Source: Chryseosolibacter sp044507775
Lineage (GTDB): Bacteria; Bacteroidota; Bacteroidia; Cytophagales; Cyclobacteriaceae
Length of the DNA stretch: 64,000 nt
Assembly (NCBI GenBank): GCA_044507775.1
Contig: JBIQIY010000002.1
Location: forward strand, 186,001 to 250,000
Direction: 5' to 3'
The notes under the pieces were generated by a model. The model was not told where the DNA came from and made no database searches. It saw only the letters and a list, made by a program, of their open reading frames with translations. Every line of letters begins with the position of its first letter. Position 1 is the stretch's first letter. The translations under genes and the position numbers were made by a program. Shown here in pieces: positions 26,335 through 34,734 of the stretch.

Positions 26335-27285
26335 CTACAGCCACTTCTTGCGCCGAAAGTACCACAGGAACATCAGCGACGCGACGACCATCAGCCCAAG
26401 CGCGAAAGGGTAGCCCGCGATCCAGTCGAGCTCCGGCATGTGGACGAAGTTCATTCCGTAGATGCTGGCGATCAGGGTCGGCGGCATAAAGACTACTGTC
26501 ACGACCGTGAAGATCTTGATGACCTGGTTCTGCTCGATATTGACAAGGCCGAGAAATGTGTTCTGCAGATACTCGAGGCGCTGGGAGCTAAACTGCGAGT
26601 GCTGTAGCAGAGATGCGATGTCGCGTATAATAATAGTAAGCCGTTCGTTTCCCAGGCGGTTGAACTCGGGTATCCGGATAAGCGAGCTCACGACGCGCTG
26701 TTTCTCGGTTATTGCCTGGTGCAGCATCATGACGTTTTCCTGCAACTGTGCAATACCGAGGAGCAGATCTTCCTTCAGCGATTTTTGCGATATAAGCGAT
26801 TTACTGACGTGATTAACCCGGCGGTTAATGCTTTCAATGAGGTCTGCATCTCCATCAATACGTGTTTCCAGGATGGTGAGAAATACATCGAGGCCATGGT
26901 CCTTGGTCTCCGTTGTCATGGTCTTGAGTCTGCGCACCGCCTCGGCAAACGTCTTCACATCGCCCTGCCGGTAAGTAAAAAGAATGTGGCTCTTGAGAAT
27001 GAAGGTCACGTTCTGCACAGAGAGCTCTACATCCGTCGAGACAAATCCAAGGTTGATTTCAATCGTTTCCTCCGTCTCGAAAAAACGCGAGCTACTTTCA
27101 ATCTCCTGGACCTCCTGCGAGGTAAAAAATTCGATTTTGAAGTTCTTTTCAACGAACTCGCGTTCCTGAGACGTGGGTGATTGCAGGTCCAGCCATAGAA
27201 TATTTTTGTAGCTCGTGATATCCTGCATCGCCGGATTCTTGAACTGTTCTATTCTTCCGTTATCGATAGTGTAGACCCGTATCAT
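26335..27285 (-). CDS. corA: CorA-type magnesium/cobalt transporter
   Basis: The start is placed at ATG 27285 (MIRVYTIDNGRIEQF); a TTG ten codons upstream is open. The 316-residue protein has the large cytoplasmic alpha/beta funnel, a long stalk helix, and two C-terminal transmembrane helices. The pore signature YGMNF at the end of the first helix is intact, followed by the MPELDW loop. It imports Mg2+ (or Co2+/Ni2+) as a pentamer. Confidence 0.94.
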   Translation of the reverse strand: MIRVYTIDNGRIEQFKNPAMQDITSYKNILWLDLQSPTSQEREFVEKNFKIEFFTSQEVQEIESSSRFFETEETIEINLGFVSTDVELSVQNVTFILKSHILFTYRQGDVKTFAEAVRRLKTMTTETKDHGLDVFLTILETRIDGDADLIESINRRVNHVSKSLISQKSLKEDLLLGIAQLQENVMMLHQAITEKQRVVSSLIRIPEFNRLGNERLTIIIRDIASLLQHSQFSSQRLEYLQNTFLGLVNIEQNQVIKIFTVVTVVFMPPTLIASIYGMNFVHMPELDWIAGYPFALGLMVVASLMFLWYFRRKKWL

Positions 27286-27340
27286 CTTCGGCCGCAATTT
27301 ATTATCAATCCTCAAAAAAGCGAGCCAATTAATGCCTTAT

Positions 27341-27883
27341 TCACAAATCTTCTGCATCCGCTTTTTCAATCTCCTCGTCGATGATCTTCTCGATAATGGC
27401 GCGTTGTCTTTCACTTACCGTTTTATCGACCTTCGCCTGCTTCTTCATGAAGCGTAACATGGCGTTCTTCTTGATCTCGTAGGCTATAAACACGGTATAT
27501 TTATTCTCCTTCTCGTTAAAATATTTTTGTTCGCCGATCTTGCGAAGGTCCGCGATATCCGTGTTCATGACCGCGCGCACCAGGCTTTGAAACTTGTCGG
27601 CCACGTCCGCGGCATCCGCGTTCTCGGTTTGTCCCAGGTACTGGTCTGCGACCTGCTTCATGGTTACGTTTACCTGGCTCGCCAGCATCCCCTTTGCCTC
27701 GATGTCAGCTTTACCCCTGGCAACGTTGTCTTGTGAGCTTTCGCCTTTACCCGTCGCGCGGAAAAAGCGATTATTGGATTCATAGGCGTTGCCCCGGAAC
27801 GGTTCCTTAACCTTTTTACCCATGGGGCTTTGTGAACAGGATGCCGCAACAATGAGGGCAACCAGCAAGTAGTGAGGTTTCAT
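27341..27883 (-). CDS. LPP20-like lipoprotein
   Basis: The 180-residue protein has a lipobox (VAAS then Cys16). The mature part reads RATGKGESSQDNVARGKADIEAKGMLASQVN, a pattern seen in LPP20 and related envelope lipoproteins, with a C-terminal charged helix (QRAIIEKIIDEEIEKADAEDL). Function is unknown. It is upstream of corA on the same strand with 55 bases between. Confidence 0.72.
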   Translation of the reverse strand: MKPHYLLVALIVAASCSQSPMGKKVKEPFRGNAYESNNRFFRATGKGESSQDNVARGKADIEAKGMLASQVNVTMKQVADQYLGQTENADAADVADKFQSLVRAVMNTDIADLRKIGEQKYFNEKENKYTVFIAYEIKKNAMLRFMKKQAKVDKTVSERQRAIIEKIIDEEIEKADAEDL

Positions 27884-27947
27884 GATTTTCAGTGTTTATC
27901 AACGAATTACGAAAAATTGTGCCATTTTTCCGCATGGCTTTGCGCCC

Positions 27948-28661
27948 TCACGGACCCACCCGTATAATGACCTGCCATCGGAACGCCCATCGCCATTTTA
28001 TTTTGTAGTTCATGAAACCCGCGCGCCGGAGGATTTCTTCGAGATCGCGTTTTCGAAAGGCCCGGCGCACGGATAGGGGGGCATCGTGGCGAACCATCGC
28101 CGACCTTGAGAATATCCGCGTAAGCCACTTGATCGAGTAGTAGGCCAGCCAATGGCGATGGATATCGTTGATGATGATACCCATTGTGACCTGCTCCTTC
28201 AAATTGCCAAAAAACCCGATCAACTCTTCATTGGTGAAGTGATGAAAAAACAACGTTCCGACGATGATGTCAAACTGATGCCTCTGAAATTCAGGGGAAA
28301 AGATATTGAGCGCTTCATAGTGAATCCGGCAGGCCGGCGGTGTATGATCATCGGCATATTTGACGACGTTGGGATTTGCATCAAAGCCGCTGAGCACTGC
28401 ATCGGTTTTGCGCCTTTGAAGGAAGCTTCTGATGCGGCGAAGCATGTCGCCGCTGCCACAGCCTAGATCCGCAATGTGAAGATCGCCCTGGTAGTCCGCT
28501 TCACTCAGGAGTGATGACAGCGCATTGAGAGTAACATAATTTCCCCCGAGAAGGTAATTGATAGCATCCAATTCGAACAGGGCCTGCCAAAGATCAGGGC
28601 CTCCTGTTTGAAGGTCGTCCATGATCTCAGTACCCGCACCGCGACTGGAGAAGTCAGGCAT
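27948..28661 (-). CDS. Class I SAM-dependent methyltransferase in the polyketide locus
   Basis: The start is placed at ATG 28661 (MPDFSSRGAGTEIMDDL), overlapping the polyketide synthase stop by 8 bases; a TTG at 28676 is also open. The 237-residue protein has motif I HIADLGCGSGDMLRRI and the DIIVGTLFFHHFTNEEL segment of class I methyltransferases. Tight coupling to the type III polyketide synthase suggests it methylates the polyketide or a derived phenol. In this phylum such pairs recur, but the product is not known to me. Confidence 0.87.
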   Translation of the reverse strand: MPDFSSRGAGTEIMDDLQTGGPDLWQALFELDAINYLLGGNYVTLNALSSLLSEADYQGDLHIADLGCGSGDMLRRIRSFLQRRKTDAVLSGFDANPNVVKYADDHTPPACRIHYEALNIFSPEFQRHQFDIIVGTLFFHHFTNEELIGFFGNLKEQVTMGIIINDIHRHWLAYYSIKWLTRIFSRSAMVRHDAPLSVRRAFRKRDLEEILRRAGFMNYKIKWRWAFRWQVIIRVGP

Positions 28662-29766
28662 TTGTTTCGTTTTCAATTTTTAACACCATGCTTTCGAGTG
28701 TCAGGCCGGGGCCGAATGCCACGCCCAGTATTCGTTCGCCGCGGCTCATCCCGTTCAGCCCGGAGACGATCTGCTTGAGTACAAACAATACCGTGGGAGA
28801 AGACATGTTACCATAGTTTCTCAGCACCTCGTATGCGGGCCAGTTTCGTTGGCGGTCGATCTCCAGTTCTTCTTCCACCACCTGCAGGATTCGCTTCCCA
28901 CCCGGGTGAATGGCGAAGTGCTGGATGTCAGACAGCGTGATGGAGGCCTTCTGCAGCAGTGAACGCGTAAAGCCCGCGATTCCCTTTCGAATGAGATCGG
29001 GAACGTAGGACGTTAATCTCATTTCAAATCCGAGATCGCCGATCGTCCACGCCATATCGGATAACCCGTCCGTTGAGAGGTCGCTGTGAAAATGCTCCAG
29101 CTTCAGTTTCAGTGGACTGCTGGTTTCCGCTTCCACAAGCACCGAAGCGGAACCATCGGCAAACAGAGCATTCGCCAGAAGGTTATCCTCACTGGCCGCA
29201 CGCTGAAAATGAAGACTGCAAAGCTCCGTGCAAACAATGAGCACTTTCGCATCGGATTGGCCACGGCACCAGGCATCGGCAATCTTCAAAGCGTTGAACG
29301 CGGCATGACAGCCCATGAAATTAATAGCGGTTCGTTGGACGGTTGTTGGAAGGTCTAGTGCCTTGACAAGGTCTACGTCCAGTCCAGGCGCATACATCCC
29401 CGTGCAGCAGACGACAATAAGATGAGTAATGTCTCGCACATGAAACTCCGGATGATGCTGAACCATGTCACGGAAGGAAGCCACGCTTAAGTCCAGTGCG
29501 TGCCTGCGAAATACTTGCAGCCTTCTCTCCGTCCCCGGAAACGGGTCAAGGGTGTCAGTATCCGGGTAGAATGTGAAGCCCCGGGTCTTCCCATAGTCTT
29601 CCAGCACGGAATGACGAAAATCAATCCCACTGGAACGGAAAATGGTTCTCAGCTTCCGCTCATCGCCGTTGTTGAGTTTCATCGCGCGCAACATGAACGA
29701 GGCTATCATCGACTGGCTGAACCGGTTGACGGGATTTGCAGTGCCGATGGCGGTAACATAGCTCAT
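28654..29766 (-). CDS. Type III polyketide synthase
   Basis: This 370-residue chalcone-synthase-like enzyme builds polyketides from acyl-CoA starters and malonyl-CoA. The catalytic triad is complete: Cys153 in NFMGCHAAF, His287 in AIHPGGKRI, and Asn320 in YGNMSSPTVLFVL. The GMSRGERILGVAFGPGLTLE end is typical of the thiolase superfamily. The following methyltransferase gene overlaps it, and a UbiA-type gene diverges from it 51 bases away. Products of bacterial homologues include alkylresorcinols, alkylpyrones and tetrahydroxynaphthalene; none can be chosen here. Confidence 0.93.
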   Translation of the reverse strand: MSYVTAIGTANPVNRFSQSMIASFMLRAMKLNNGDERKLRTIFRSSGIDFRHSVLEDYGKTRGFTFYPDTDTLDPFPGTERRLQVFRRHALDLSVASFRDMVQHHPEFHVRDITHLIVVCCTGMYAPGLDVDLVKALDLPTTVQRTAINFMGCHAAFNALKIADAWCRGQSDAKVLIVCTELCSLHFQRAASEDNLLANALFADGSASVLVEAETSSPLKLKLEHFHSDLSTDGLSDMAWTIGDLGFEMRLTSYVPDLIRKGIAGFTRSLLQKASITLSDIQHFAIHPGGKRILQVVEEELEIDRQRNWPAYEVLRNYGNMSSPTVLFVLKQIVSGLNGMSRGERILGVAFGPGLTLESMVLKIENETNA

Positions 29767-29817
29767 GAGTCCATTAATAAAGTAAAAAACAATTAACTTG
29801 TTCTAAAACCGGGATTT

Positions 29818-30714
29818 ATGTTTTCACGCTCCTCGTGGCTTCATCTGCGAATTCCTTTTTCATTTTTTCTGCTTCCCATCTTTCTTTTCAGTCTGGCGCT
29901 GGCGCCGAACTTCCAGTACGTCCGCGCATTCTGGGTCTTTTTTATACTTCACCTGCTGGTATACCCTGCGAGCAATGGGTACAACAGCTATTTCGACAAA
30001 GATGAAAAAAGCATTGGGGGCTTGAAGAATCCACCGCCGGTAAAGAAAGGACTCTATTTTCTTGCCCTGGCATTGGACGGTGCGGCGATCATTCTATCCA
30101 TCCTAAAAATCAATACCACCTTCGCGGTCATGGTCTTAATCTATGGGTTGGTGTCAAAAGCCTACAGCCACCCCGCAGTAAGACTCAAGAAGCTGGCATG
30201 GACGAGCTGGCTCATCACCGGCCTGTTCCAGGGTCTCTTTACCTATATGATGTGCTATGTCGGCGTGAATGATCTGAACGCAGGCGGGTCGCTCAACACA
30301 TCGGTGGTTATACCCGGGTTACTCACTTCGATTATGTTATGGGCCAATTATCCTTTGACGCAAGTCTACCAACACGACGAGGATCGGAAGAGAGGGGATA
30401 TTACACTCAGTGCCAGGCTGGGCATCGTCGGAACTTTCTATTTTGCAGCCTCGATCTTTACCGTCGCAGCCGCATCCTTTCTTATTTATTTCAAATTCCT
30501 GTTTGGAGAAAAGTATGCATGGTTCTTTCTCCTTACCCTGCTGCCTGTGCTGGGCTATTTCTTTTACTGGTTCTTCCTGGTGCTGAAAAATGAGAAGTAC
30601 GCGGACTATACACACACCATGCGCCTGAATCTTATTTCGGGTGCCTGCCTGAACTTCTTTTTTGCCTTCCTGTTTCTGGACCGCACAAACGTGCTACACG
30701 CTATCCTTCATTGA
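29818..30714 (+). CDS. UbiA-family prenyltransferase-like membrane protein
   Basis: The 298-residue protein has about eight or nine transmembrane helices. The first Asp motif is YNSYFDKDEKSIGG, a variant of NDxxDxxxD with Ser in place of the first Asp; the second is YQHDEDRKRGDITLS, close to the DxxxD motif with GxxT seen in homogentisate-type prenyltransferases. Family members attach prenyl chains to aromatic acceptors. Its place opposite a type III polyketide synthase makes a prenylated polyketide (meroterpenoid) plausible. The altered first motif leaves activity uncertain. Confidence 0.83.
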   Translation: MFSRSSWLHLRIPFSFFLLPIFLFSLALAPNFQYVRAFWVFFILHLLVYPASNGYNSYFDKDEKSIGGLKNPPPVKKGLYFLALALDGAAIILSILKINTTFAVMVLIYGLVSKAYSHPAVRLKKLAWTSWLITGLFQGLFTYMMCYVGVNDLNAGGSLNTSVVIPGLLTSIMLWANYPLTQVYQHDEDRKRGDITLSARLGIVGTFYFAASIFTVAAASFLIYFKFLFGEKYAWFFLLTLLPVLGYFFYWFFLVLKNEKYADYTHTMRLNLISGACLNFFFAFLFLDRTNVLHAILH

Positions 30715-30734
30715 CAGTGAATCTGATCTCCAAC

Positions 30735-31697
30735 TTATGACAGGGCAGCTCCAACGCGCTCCAGCAGTGCTTTCGTCGCGCGGATACCTTCGTCTTCCGA
30801 AAGCTTGCTTCCCTCGTATTCAATACCGATGTGACCGCGATAACCTGCGTCCTTGACGATTCGAAGTATTTTGTTGTAATCGGTTTCAACACAATTGCCG
30901 GATTCGTCGAACTCCATTGCCTTCGCACTTACTCCCTTCGCGTACGGCATCATTTCTTCCGTTCCGACATAGCGGTCATACCATTCCTTGCATTCGTCGT
31001 TCTCGTGAACGATACAGAAATTGCCGAAGTCGGGTAGCGTACCGCAGTTATCCATTTTAGTGTCTGCAATGACTTTGCTAAGCCACTTGCCATCGGAGGA
31101 GTATCCACCATGATTTTCGACGATGACATTGATTTTGAAATCTTTTGCGAACTCGGACAATTTTGCCAGCCCATCCGTCGCGGCCTGTGCGACATCTTCG
31201 CGCGATCCTTCCCCATAAGCATTTACGCGGATGGAGTGGCACCCGAGGAACTGAGCCGCTTCTACCCACTTCTTATGGTTGTCCACAGCCTGCGTCCTGC
31301 GCGTTGCCTGTGTATCACCCAGCCCACCTTCGCCATCGCACATGATCAGTACGCTGGTCACACCGAGGTCGCCGCAGCGCTGCTTAAGCTCCGAGAGATA
31401 AGCCTGGTCTTTGGCCTTGTCTTTGAAAAACTGGTTGACATATTCTACAGCGGTTATCCCGAAGTCATTCTTTGCCTTGGCCGGAAATTCCATGTTTGTG
31501 AGTTGTCCTCCGAATAACTGCTTATTCAGCGACCACTCGGCCAGAGATATCTTAAAGAAAAGATCTTTCTTTTCAGGCGTGTCGATGGCTGTCTCAGTCT
31601 CTCCTGAGGGCTTCGAAGTGCAGGATAAGGTGGATACAGCAAAAGGTGTGGCAACGGCGGCAAGGCCCAGAGACCGGAGGAATTGTTGGCGATTCAT
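30735..31697 (-). CDS. Sugar phosphate isomerase/epimerase-like lipoprotein (TIM barrel)
   Basis: The 320-residue protein begins MNRQQFLRSLGLAAVATPF and has a lipobox-like STLSC, so it is exported. The mature part is a xylose-isomerase-like TIM barrel: ISLAEWSLNK, VIVENHGGYSSDG (metal-binding Glu), LPDFGNFCI, and GHIGIEYEGSKL (a second metal Glu). Such exported barrels are frequent in Bacteroidota, often in carbohydrate use. It sits between the UbiA-like and flavoprotein genes; whether it belongs to the same pathway is not shown. Confidence 0.85.
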   Translation of the reverse strand: MNRQQFLRSLGLAAVATPFAVSTLSCTSKPSGETETAIDTPEKKDLFFKISLAEWSLNKQLFGGQLTNMEFPAKAKNDFGITAVEYVNQFFKDKAKDQAYLSELKQRCGDLGVTSVLIMCDGEGGLGDTQATRRTQAVDNHKKWVEAAQFLGCHSIRVNAYGEGSREDVAQAATDGLAKLSEFAKDFKINVIVENHGGYSSDGKWLSKVIADTKMDNCGTLPDFGNFCIVHENDECKEWYDRYVGTEEMMPYAKGVSAKAMEFDESGNCVETDYNKILRIVKDAGYRGHIGIEYEGSKLSEDEGIRATKALLERVGAALS

Positions 31698-31788
31698 AGA
31701 AGTGTCTGCGTTAATTTTAAGATCGGCTCAAGATAGGTATTTGGAACAAATTGGCTCTGCAATTTGAACAAAGATAAATATCTCGCCG

Positions 31789-32898
31789 TTAAAACGGCTT
31801 CCCGTGCGTGTGGCGTACAAAAAAGCTGGCGATTGCCGGAGAAACTCGTGCAAGATTCACCGCCAGCGAAGAGACGTGAGAGTGTCCGAACAACCGTTGA
31901 ACATTTCGCCCGAACCAGAGTCGCGATCGGAAAGCCTCGTTCCAGGCCTGGTAATATCGCTCTTCCAGCGTGCGGCGATTGATCCGGTTGGCGCAAAATT
32001 CAACAACAAGGCTTGAAACAAGTTTTGCCGAATGAATAGCGATGGCCATTCCGTTTCCACAAACTGGAGTGATCATTCCTGCGGCATCTCCTGCCATCAG
32101 AATATGGTTTTCGACCGGCTTTTTTGTTTCAAACGAAATCTCATTTATAACCTCGGGCTTTCTGAACAGGAATGTGGATTCGGTAAATAACTTTTTGATC
32201 AAGGGATTGATAAACAACACATTCTTTTCCATTTCCTGAATGTCACCGTATCGCCTCAGGTTATCACGGATGGTCAGATAACACAGATTGGTTACACCAT
32301 CTTCGACATTGCAAACACCGCAATACCCGCCCGGAAAATTGTGCAGGGAAATAAGGTCGGGTGGCTGACCGCTGCGCACGTGATATTTTACGCCAACATA
32401 AGGAGATCGCTTCCTGACGAATGATCTATTCTGTTGAACATCAAGCTTCGATCGCTTGCCAAAACTGCCAACTACGACATCCGCTTGAATCTTGCCCGAA
32501 GGAGTCGTCACGTCAAAATGGTCCTCGTCAAAATCCACTGCGCTGACTTCACAATTTGTCTGAAAGCGGACACCTTCCCGCATTGCGATTTCATAAAGAT
32601 GGTGGTCAAAGGAGTATCGGCTGATGCCAAAACCCCCCAGATCGAGACGCGTTTTTGCGGAATTGCCGTGAACCGATGACAGTTCAAAAAAATTTATCCG
32701 GGGAAGATTAAGGCCTTCCGGGTAGAGTCCCGAATGTTTCAGAAATGGAAGCGCTTCATTTGAAACGTATTCACCACAAACGCGGTGAAACGGGTACGGT
32801 TTTTTTTCTATCACCGTGCAGGTTACTCCGGCCCGAATAAGTTGAATAGACGAAATCAACCCGGCCAACCCTCCGCCGATTACGACAATTTTTCTCAA
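31789..32898 (-). CDS. Geranylgeranyl-reductase-family FAD oxidoreductase
   Basis: The 369-residue flavoprotein opens with a Rossmann motif VIGGGLAGLISSIQLIRAG, then VIEKKPYPFHRVCGEYVSNEA, and the second FAD motif MAGDAAGMITPVCGNGMAIA, the pattern of the geranylgeranyl reductase/PHBH group. It probably reduces isoprenoid double bonds or hydroxylates an aromatic ring. The start is TTG 32898: no ATG or GTG precedes the FAD motif in frame. Together with the polyketide synthase, methyltransferase and UbiA-like protein it forms a likely biosynthetic locus. Confidence 0.87.
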   Translation of the reverse strand: MRKIVVIGGGLAGLISSIQLIRAGVTCTVIEKKPYPFHRVCGEYVSNEALPFLKHSGLYPEGLNLPRINFFELSSVHGNSAKTRLDLGGFGISRYSFDHHLYEIAMREGVRFQTNCEVSAVDFDEDHFDVTTPSGKIQADVVVGSFGKRSKLDVQQNRSFVRKRSPYVGVKYHVRSGQPPDLISLHNFPGGYCGVCNVEDGVTNLCYLTIRDNLRRYGDIQEMEKNVLFINPLIKKLFTESTFLFRKPEVINEISFETKKPVENHILMAGDAAGMITPVCGNGMAIAIHSAKLVSSLVVEFCANRINRRTLEERYYQAWNEAFRSRLWFGRNVQRLFGHSHVSSLAVNLARVSPAIASFFVRHTHGKPF

Positions 32899-32979
32899 AA
32901 AAATATCAGTTGTTTCAAAATGGCACTCAAAATATCCCGTTTTCCTTCAAAACAATTCCCATTCCCCGATGGGCTGAAA

Positions 32980-33010
32980 ATTGCCCGTAACCTTTTTGGC
33001 AGTAAAGTTG
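32980..33010 (+). promoter_or_regulatory. Possible promoter of the receiver-like gene
   Basis: TTGCCC (from 32981) is followed after 19 bases by TAAAGTTG (33003-33010), one base from TAnnTTTG, about 20 bases before the ATG at 33031. Confidence 0.35.
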
Positions 33011-33030
33011 TTTAATAAACACAGGTGAAT

Positions 33031-33501
33031 ATGGAAACAAAGGTACAGTTAACAAAAAGCGCGGAACCGTTGAATGTCTTGCTGATCGGGAACAATCCAA
33101 TTGACCTGACTAAGACCCTGGAAAAAATAAACCAGATCCACGGCCGCCGAATCATTACCGAAATCGCTTTTGATCTCAAGAGCATTGTCGAGCGACTGAT
33201 GACGTTCCATCCCAACTACATTCTCATCGACGACAACATAGGAAAGTCTGAATTGACTTCGACGATCAATACCCTTAGCAGCAGGCGCAAAACGAAGGAT
33301 ATACCCATCACCGTCTTAAAGAACTCAAATTACCATGAGTCTTCGCCGACGGGGATTCTCGATTATGTTCTCAAACAGCATTTTTCTGCTGAATCTTTCT
33401 ACAGTATCCTCAAGAATTCTCTCAAGTTCCGGAGAACTCAGTTATACCTCTACAACGCTTATCAGAAGAGGAAGAAAGAATTGCGCAAGCTTCGCTTCTA
33501 G
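33031..33501 (+). CDS. Degenerate response-regulator receiver-like protein
   Basis: The start is placed at ATG 33031 (METKVQLTKSAEPLNVLLIG). The 156-residue protein has the beta-alpha pattern of a receiver domain: NVLLIGNNPIDLTKTLEKI, then YILIDDNIGKSEL where a phospho-acceptor Asp would sit, then IPITVLKNSNY and ILDYVLKQ, with a final basic helix (YQKRKKELRKLRF). The first acidic pair is absent (GNNP), so phosphorylation is doubtful. No output domain is present. The gene ends one base before the convergent aspartic protease gene. Confidence 0.65.
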   Translation: METKVQLTKSAEPLNVLLIGNNPIDLTKTLEKINQIHGRRIITEIAFDLKSIVERLMTFHPNYILIDDNIGKSELTSTINTLSSRRKTKDIPITVLKNSNYHESSPTGILDYVLKQHFSAESFYSILKNSLKFRRTQLYLYNAYQKRKKELRKLRF

Positions 33502-34734
33502 TCAAATCTGATCTGTAAGTTTGAATGAAAGCCGAAGTTGCTGCCCCTTACGGTCGACGACGAGGTTGATCTTTTTCCCGGGTTTGCGATTGAAAAACCC
33601 ATTGATAGCGTTTAAATCCAGCGTCCGCGTATTAACTCCATTGATACTAACCAGCAAGTCCCCGATTAACACGCCTGCCCGGTCGGCTACAGACTTCTGT
33701 CGCACTTCGGTGATCTCGAAAACATTCAACCTCGACCCCTTCGCTTTCACGGTCAATCCGCTGAGGTTGTAGTGAAACTTCTTTTTAAATTGTGAGTTCT
33801 TCTTCAGATAGATCTTTTCTTCCGGAAAATTAAAGATGACAGTAAACCGGCTCAGCACCTCGCCGCCTATGGCACCATTTCGTTTTGTCGAACCGAGTTT
33901 CAAGCTGTCAAAGTAGCTGTTCGGGTCCGGGAAGTTGGCAATGGCGTTTTTGATATCATAGGAACCTAGCTCCAGAGAACGGATCCTTCCTACTTTACCC
34001 GTGATCTCACCACCCAGGCCGCGGCCGATGACACTGCTCACCGTGCTATCAGGGACTCTAATTCGCGGATCGGAAGTCGGCTCAAGCATCAAACCGTGGC
34101 TGGCACCGCTGTCAACCAACAACTTTGCCGTCAACTGTGTGCCGTCTGCCAGGACTACCGACGTGGTAACATAAGGCTTGGTGTCTTCGATCTTGATCGG
34201 AATGGATTGAAACTTTCTGCTTTTCTTGAAGCGGTCCGGGACGGTCAGCGTCAACATTTTTTTGTCATAGTCGACCTCAACAATAAAACGACTGAAGAGC
34301 TCATAACCGAGGATGCCATGCACATCTGTGCCCAGGTAATTGCGCAGTTCGAGATAGTCCTCACCAAGGACGAGCAACGCATGTCCTCGTCCGGTGACGC
34401 CGGGCAATTCAAGCGAGACATTGTTGGTAATATACGCGTCAATGATTTGCTCGCCCCCCGGCCCGGAGATGGTATATTTCCTCGAATACGCGAGGTTTAA
34501 AATGTCAGTAAAAGTTTTTTGAGTGAGGATTGCCGTTCGCACGCCGGTGTCCAGAACAAATTTCAGGGGAAGCGCGCCGTTTAGTACTACCGGCACTACG
34601 ATCAGGTTGTTATAGATCTCGATGGGTATGTCGACCTTCTTCTTTCCGTCCGCAAGGGCAAAGCCCAATACCTGACTATACCCCTGGGAAGAAGTCAGCA
34701 GAAAAAATATCAACGGCAGATACAGGCGTACCAT
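33502..34734 (-). CDS. Retropepsin-like aspartic protease with PDZ domain
   Basis: The start is placed at ATG 34734 (MVRLYLPLIFFLLTSSQG), which gives a signal peptide; a TTG four codons upstream is open. The 410-residue exported protein has two pepsin-like half-domains, with active-site triads FVLDTGVRTA near residue 62 and LLVDSGASHG near residue 205. A C-terminal PDZ domain follows (VADRAGVLIGDLLVSINGVN). This architecture is common in Bacteroidota; the substrates are unknown. It abuts the convergent receiver-like gene with no gap. Confidence 0.88.
   Translation of the reverse strand: MVRLYLPLIFFLLTSSQGYSQVLGFALADGKKKVDIPIEIYNNLIVVPVVLNGALPLKFVLDTGVRTAILTQKTFTDILNLAYSRKYTISGPGGEQIIDAYITNNVSLELPGVTGRGHALLVLGEDYLELRNYLGTDVHGILGYELFSRFIVEVDYDKKMLTLTVPDRFKKSRKFQSIPIKIEDTKPYVTTSVVLADGTQLTAKLLVDSGASHGLMLEPTSDPRIRVPDSTVSSVIGRGLGGEITGKVGRIRSLELGSYDIKNAIANFPDPNSYFDSLKLGSTKRNGAIGGEVLSRFTVIFNFPEEKIYLKKNSQFKKKFHYNLSGLTVKAKGSRLNVFEITEVRQKSVADRAGVLIGDLLVSINGVNTRTLDLNAINGFFNRKPGKKINLVVDRKGQQLRLSFKLTDQI

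Noticed and set aside
32922..33015. 31-codon plus-strand ORF (MALKISRFPSKQF) before the receiver-like gene
   Set aside because: It overlaps the probable promoter and has no ribosome-binding context or recognisable pattern.
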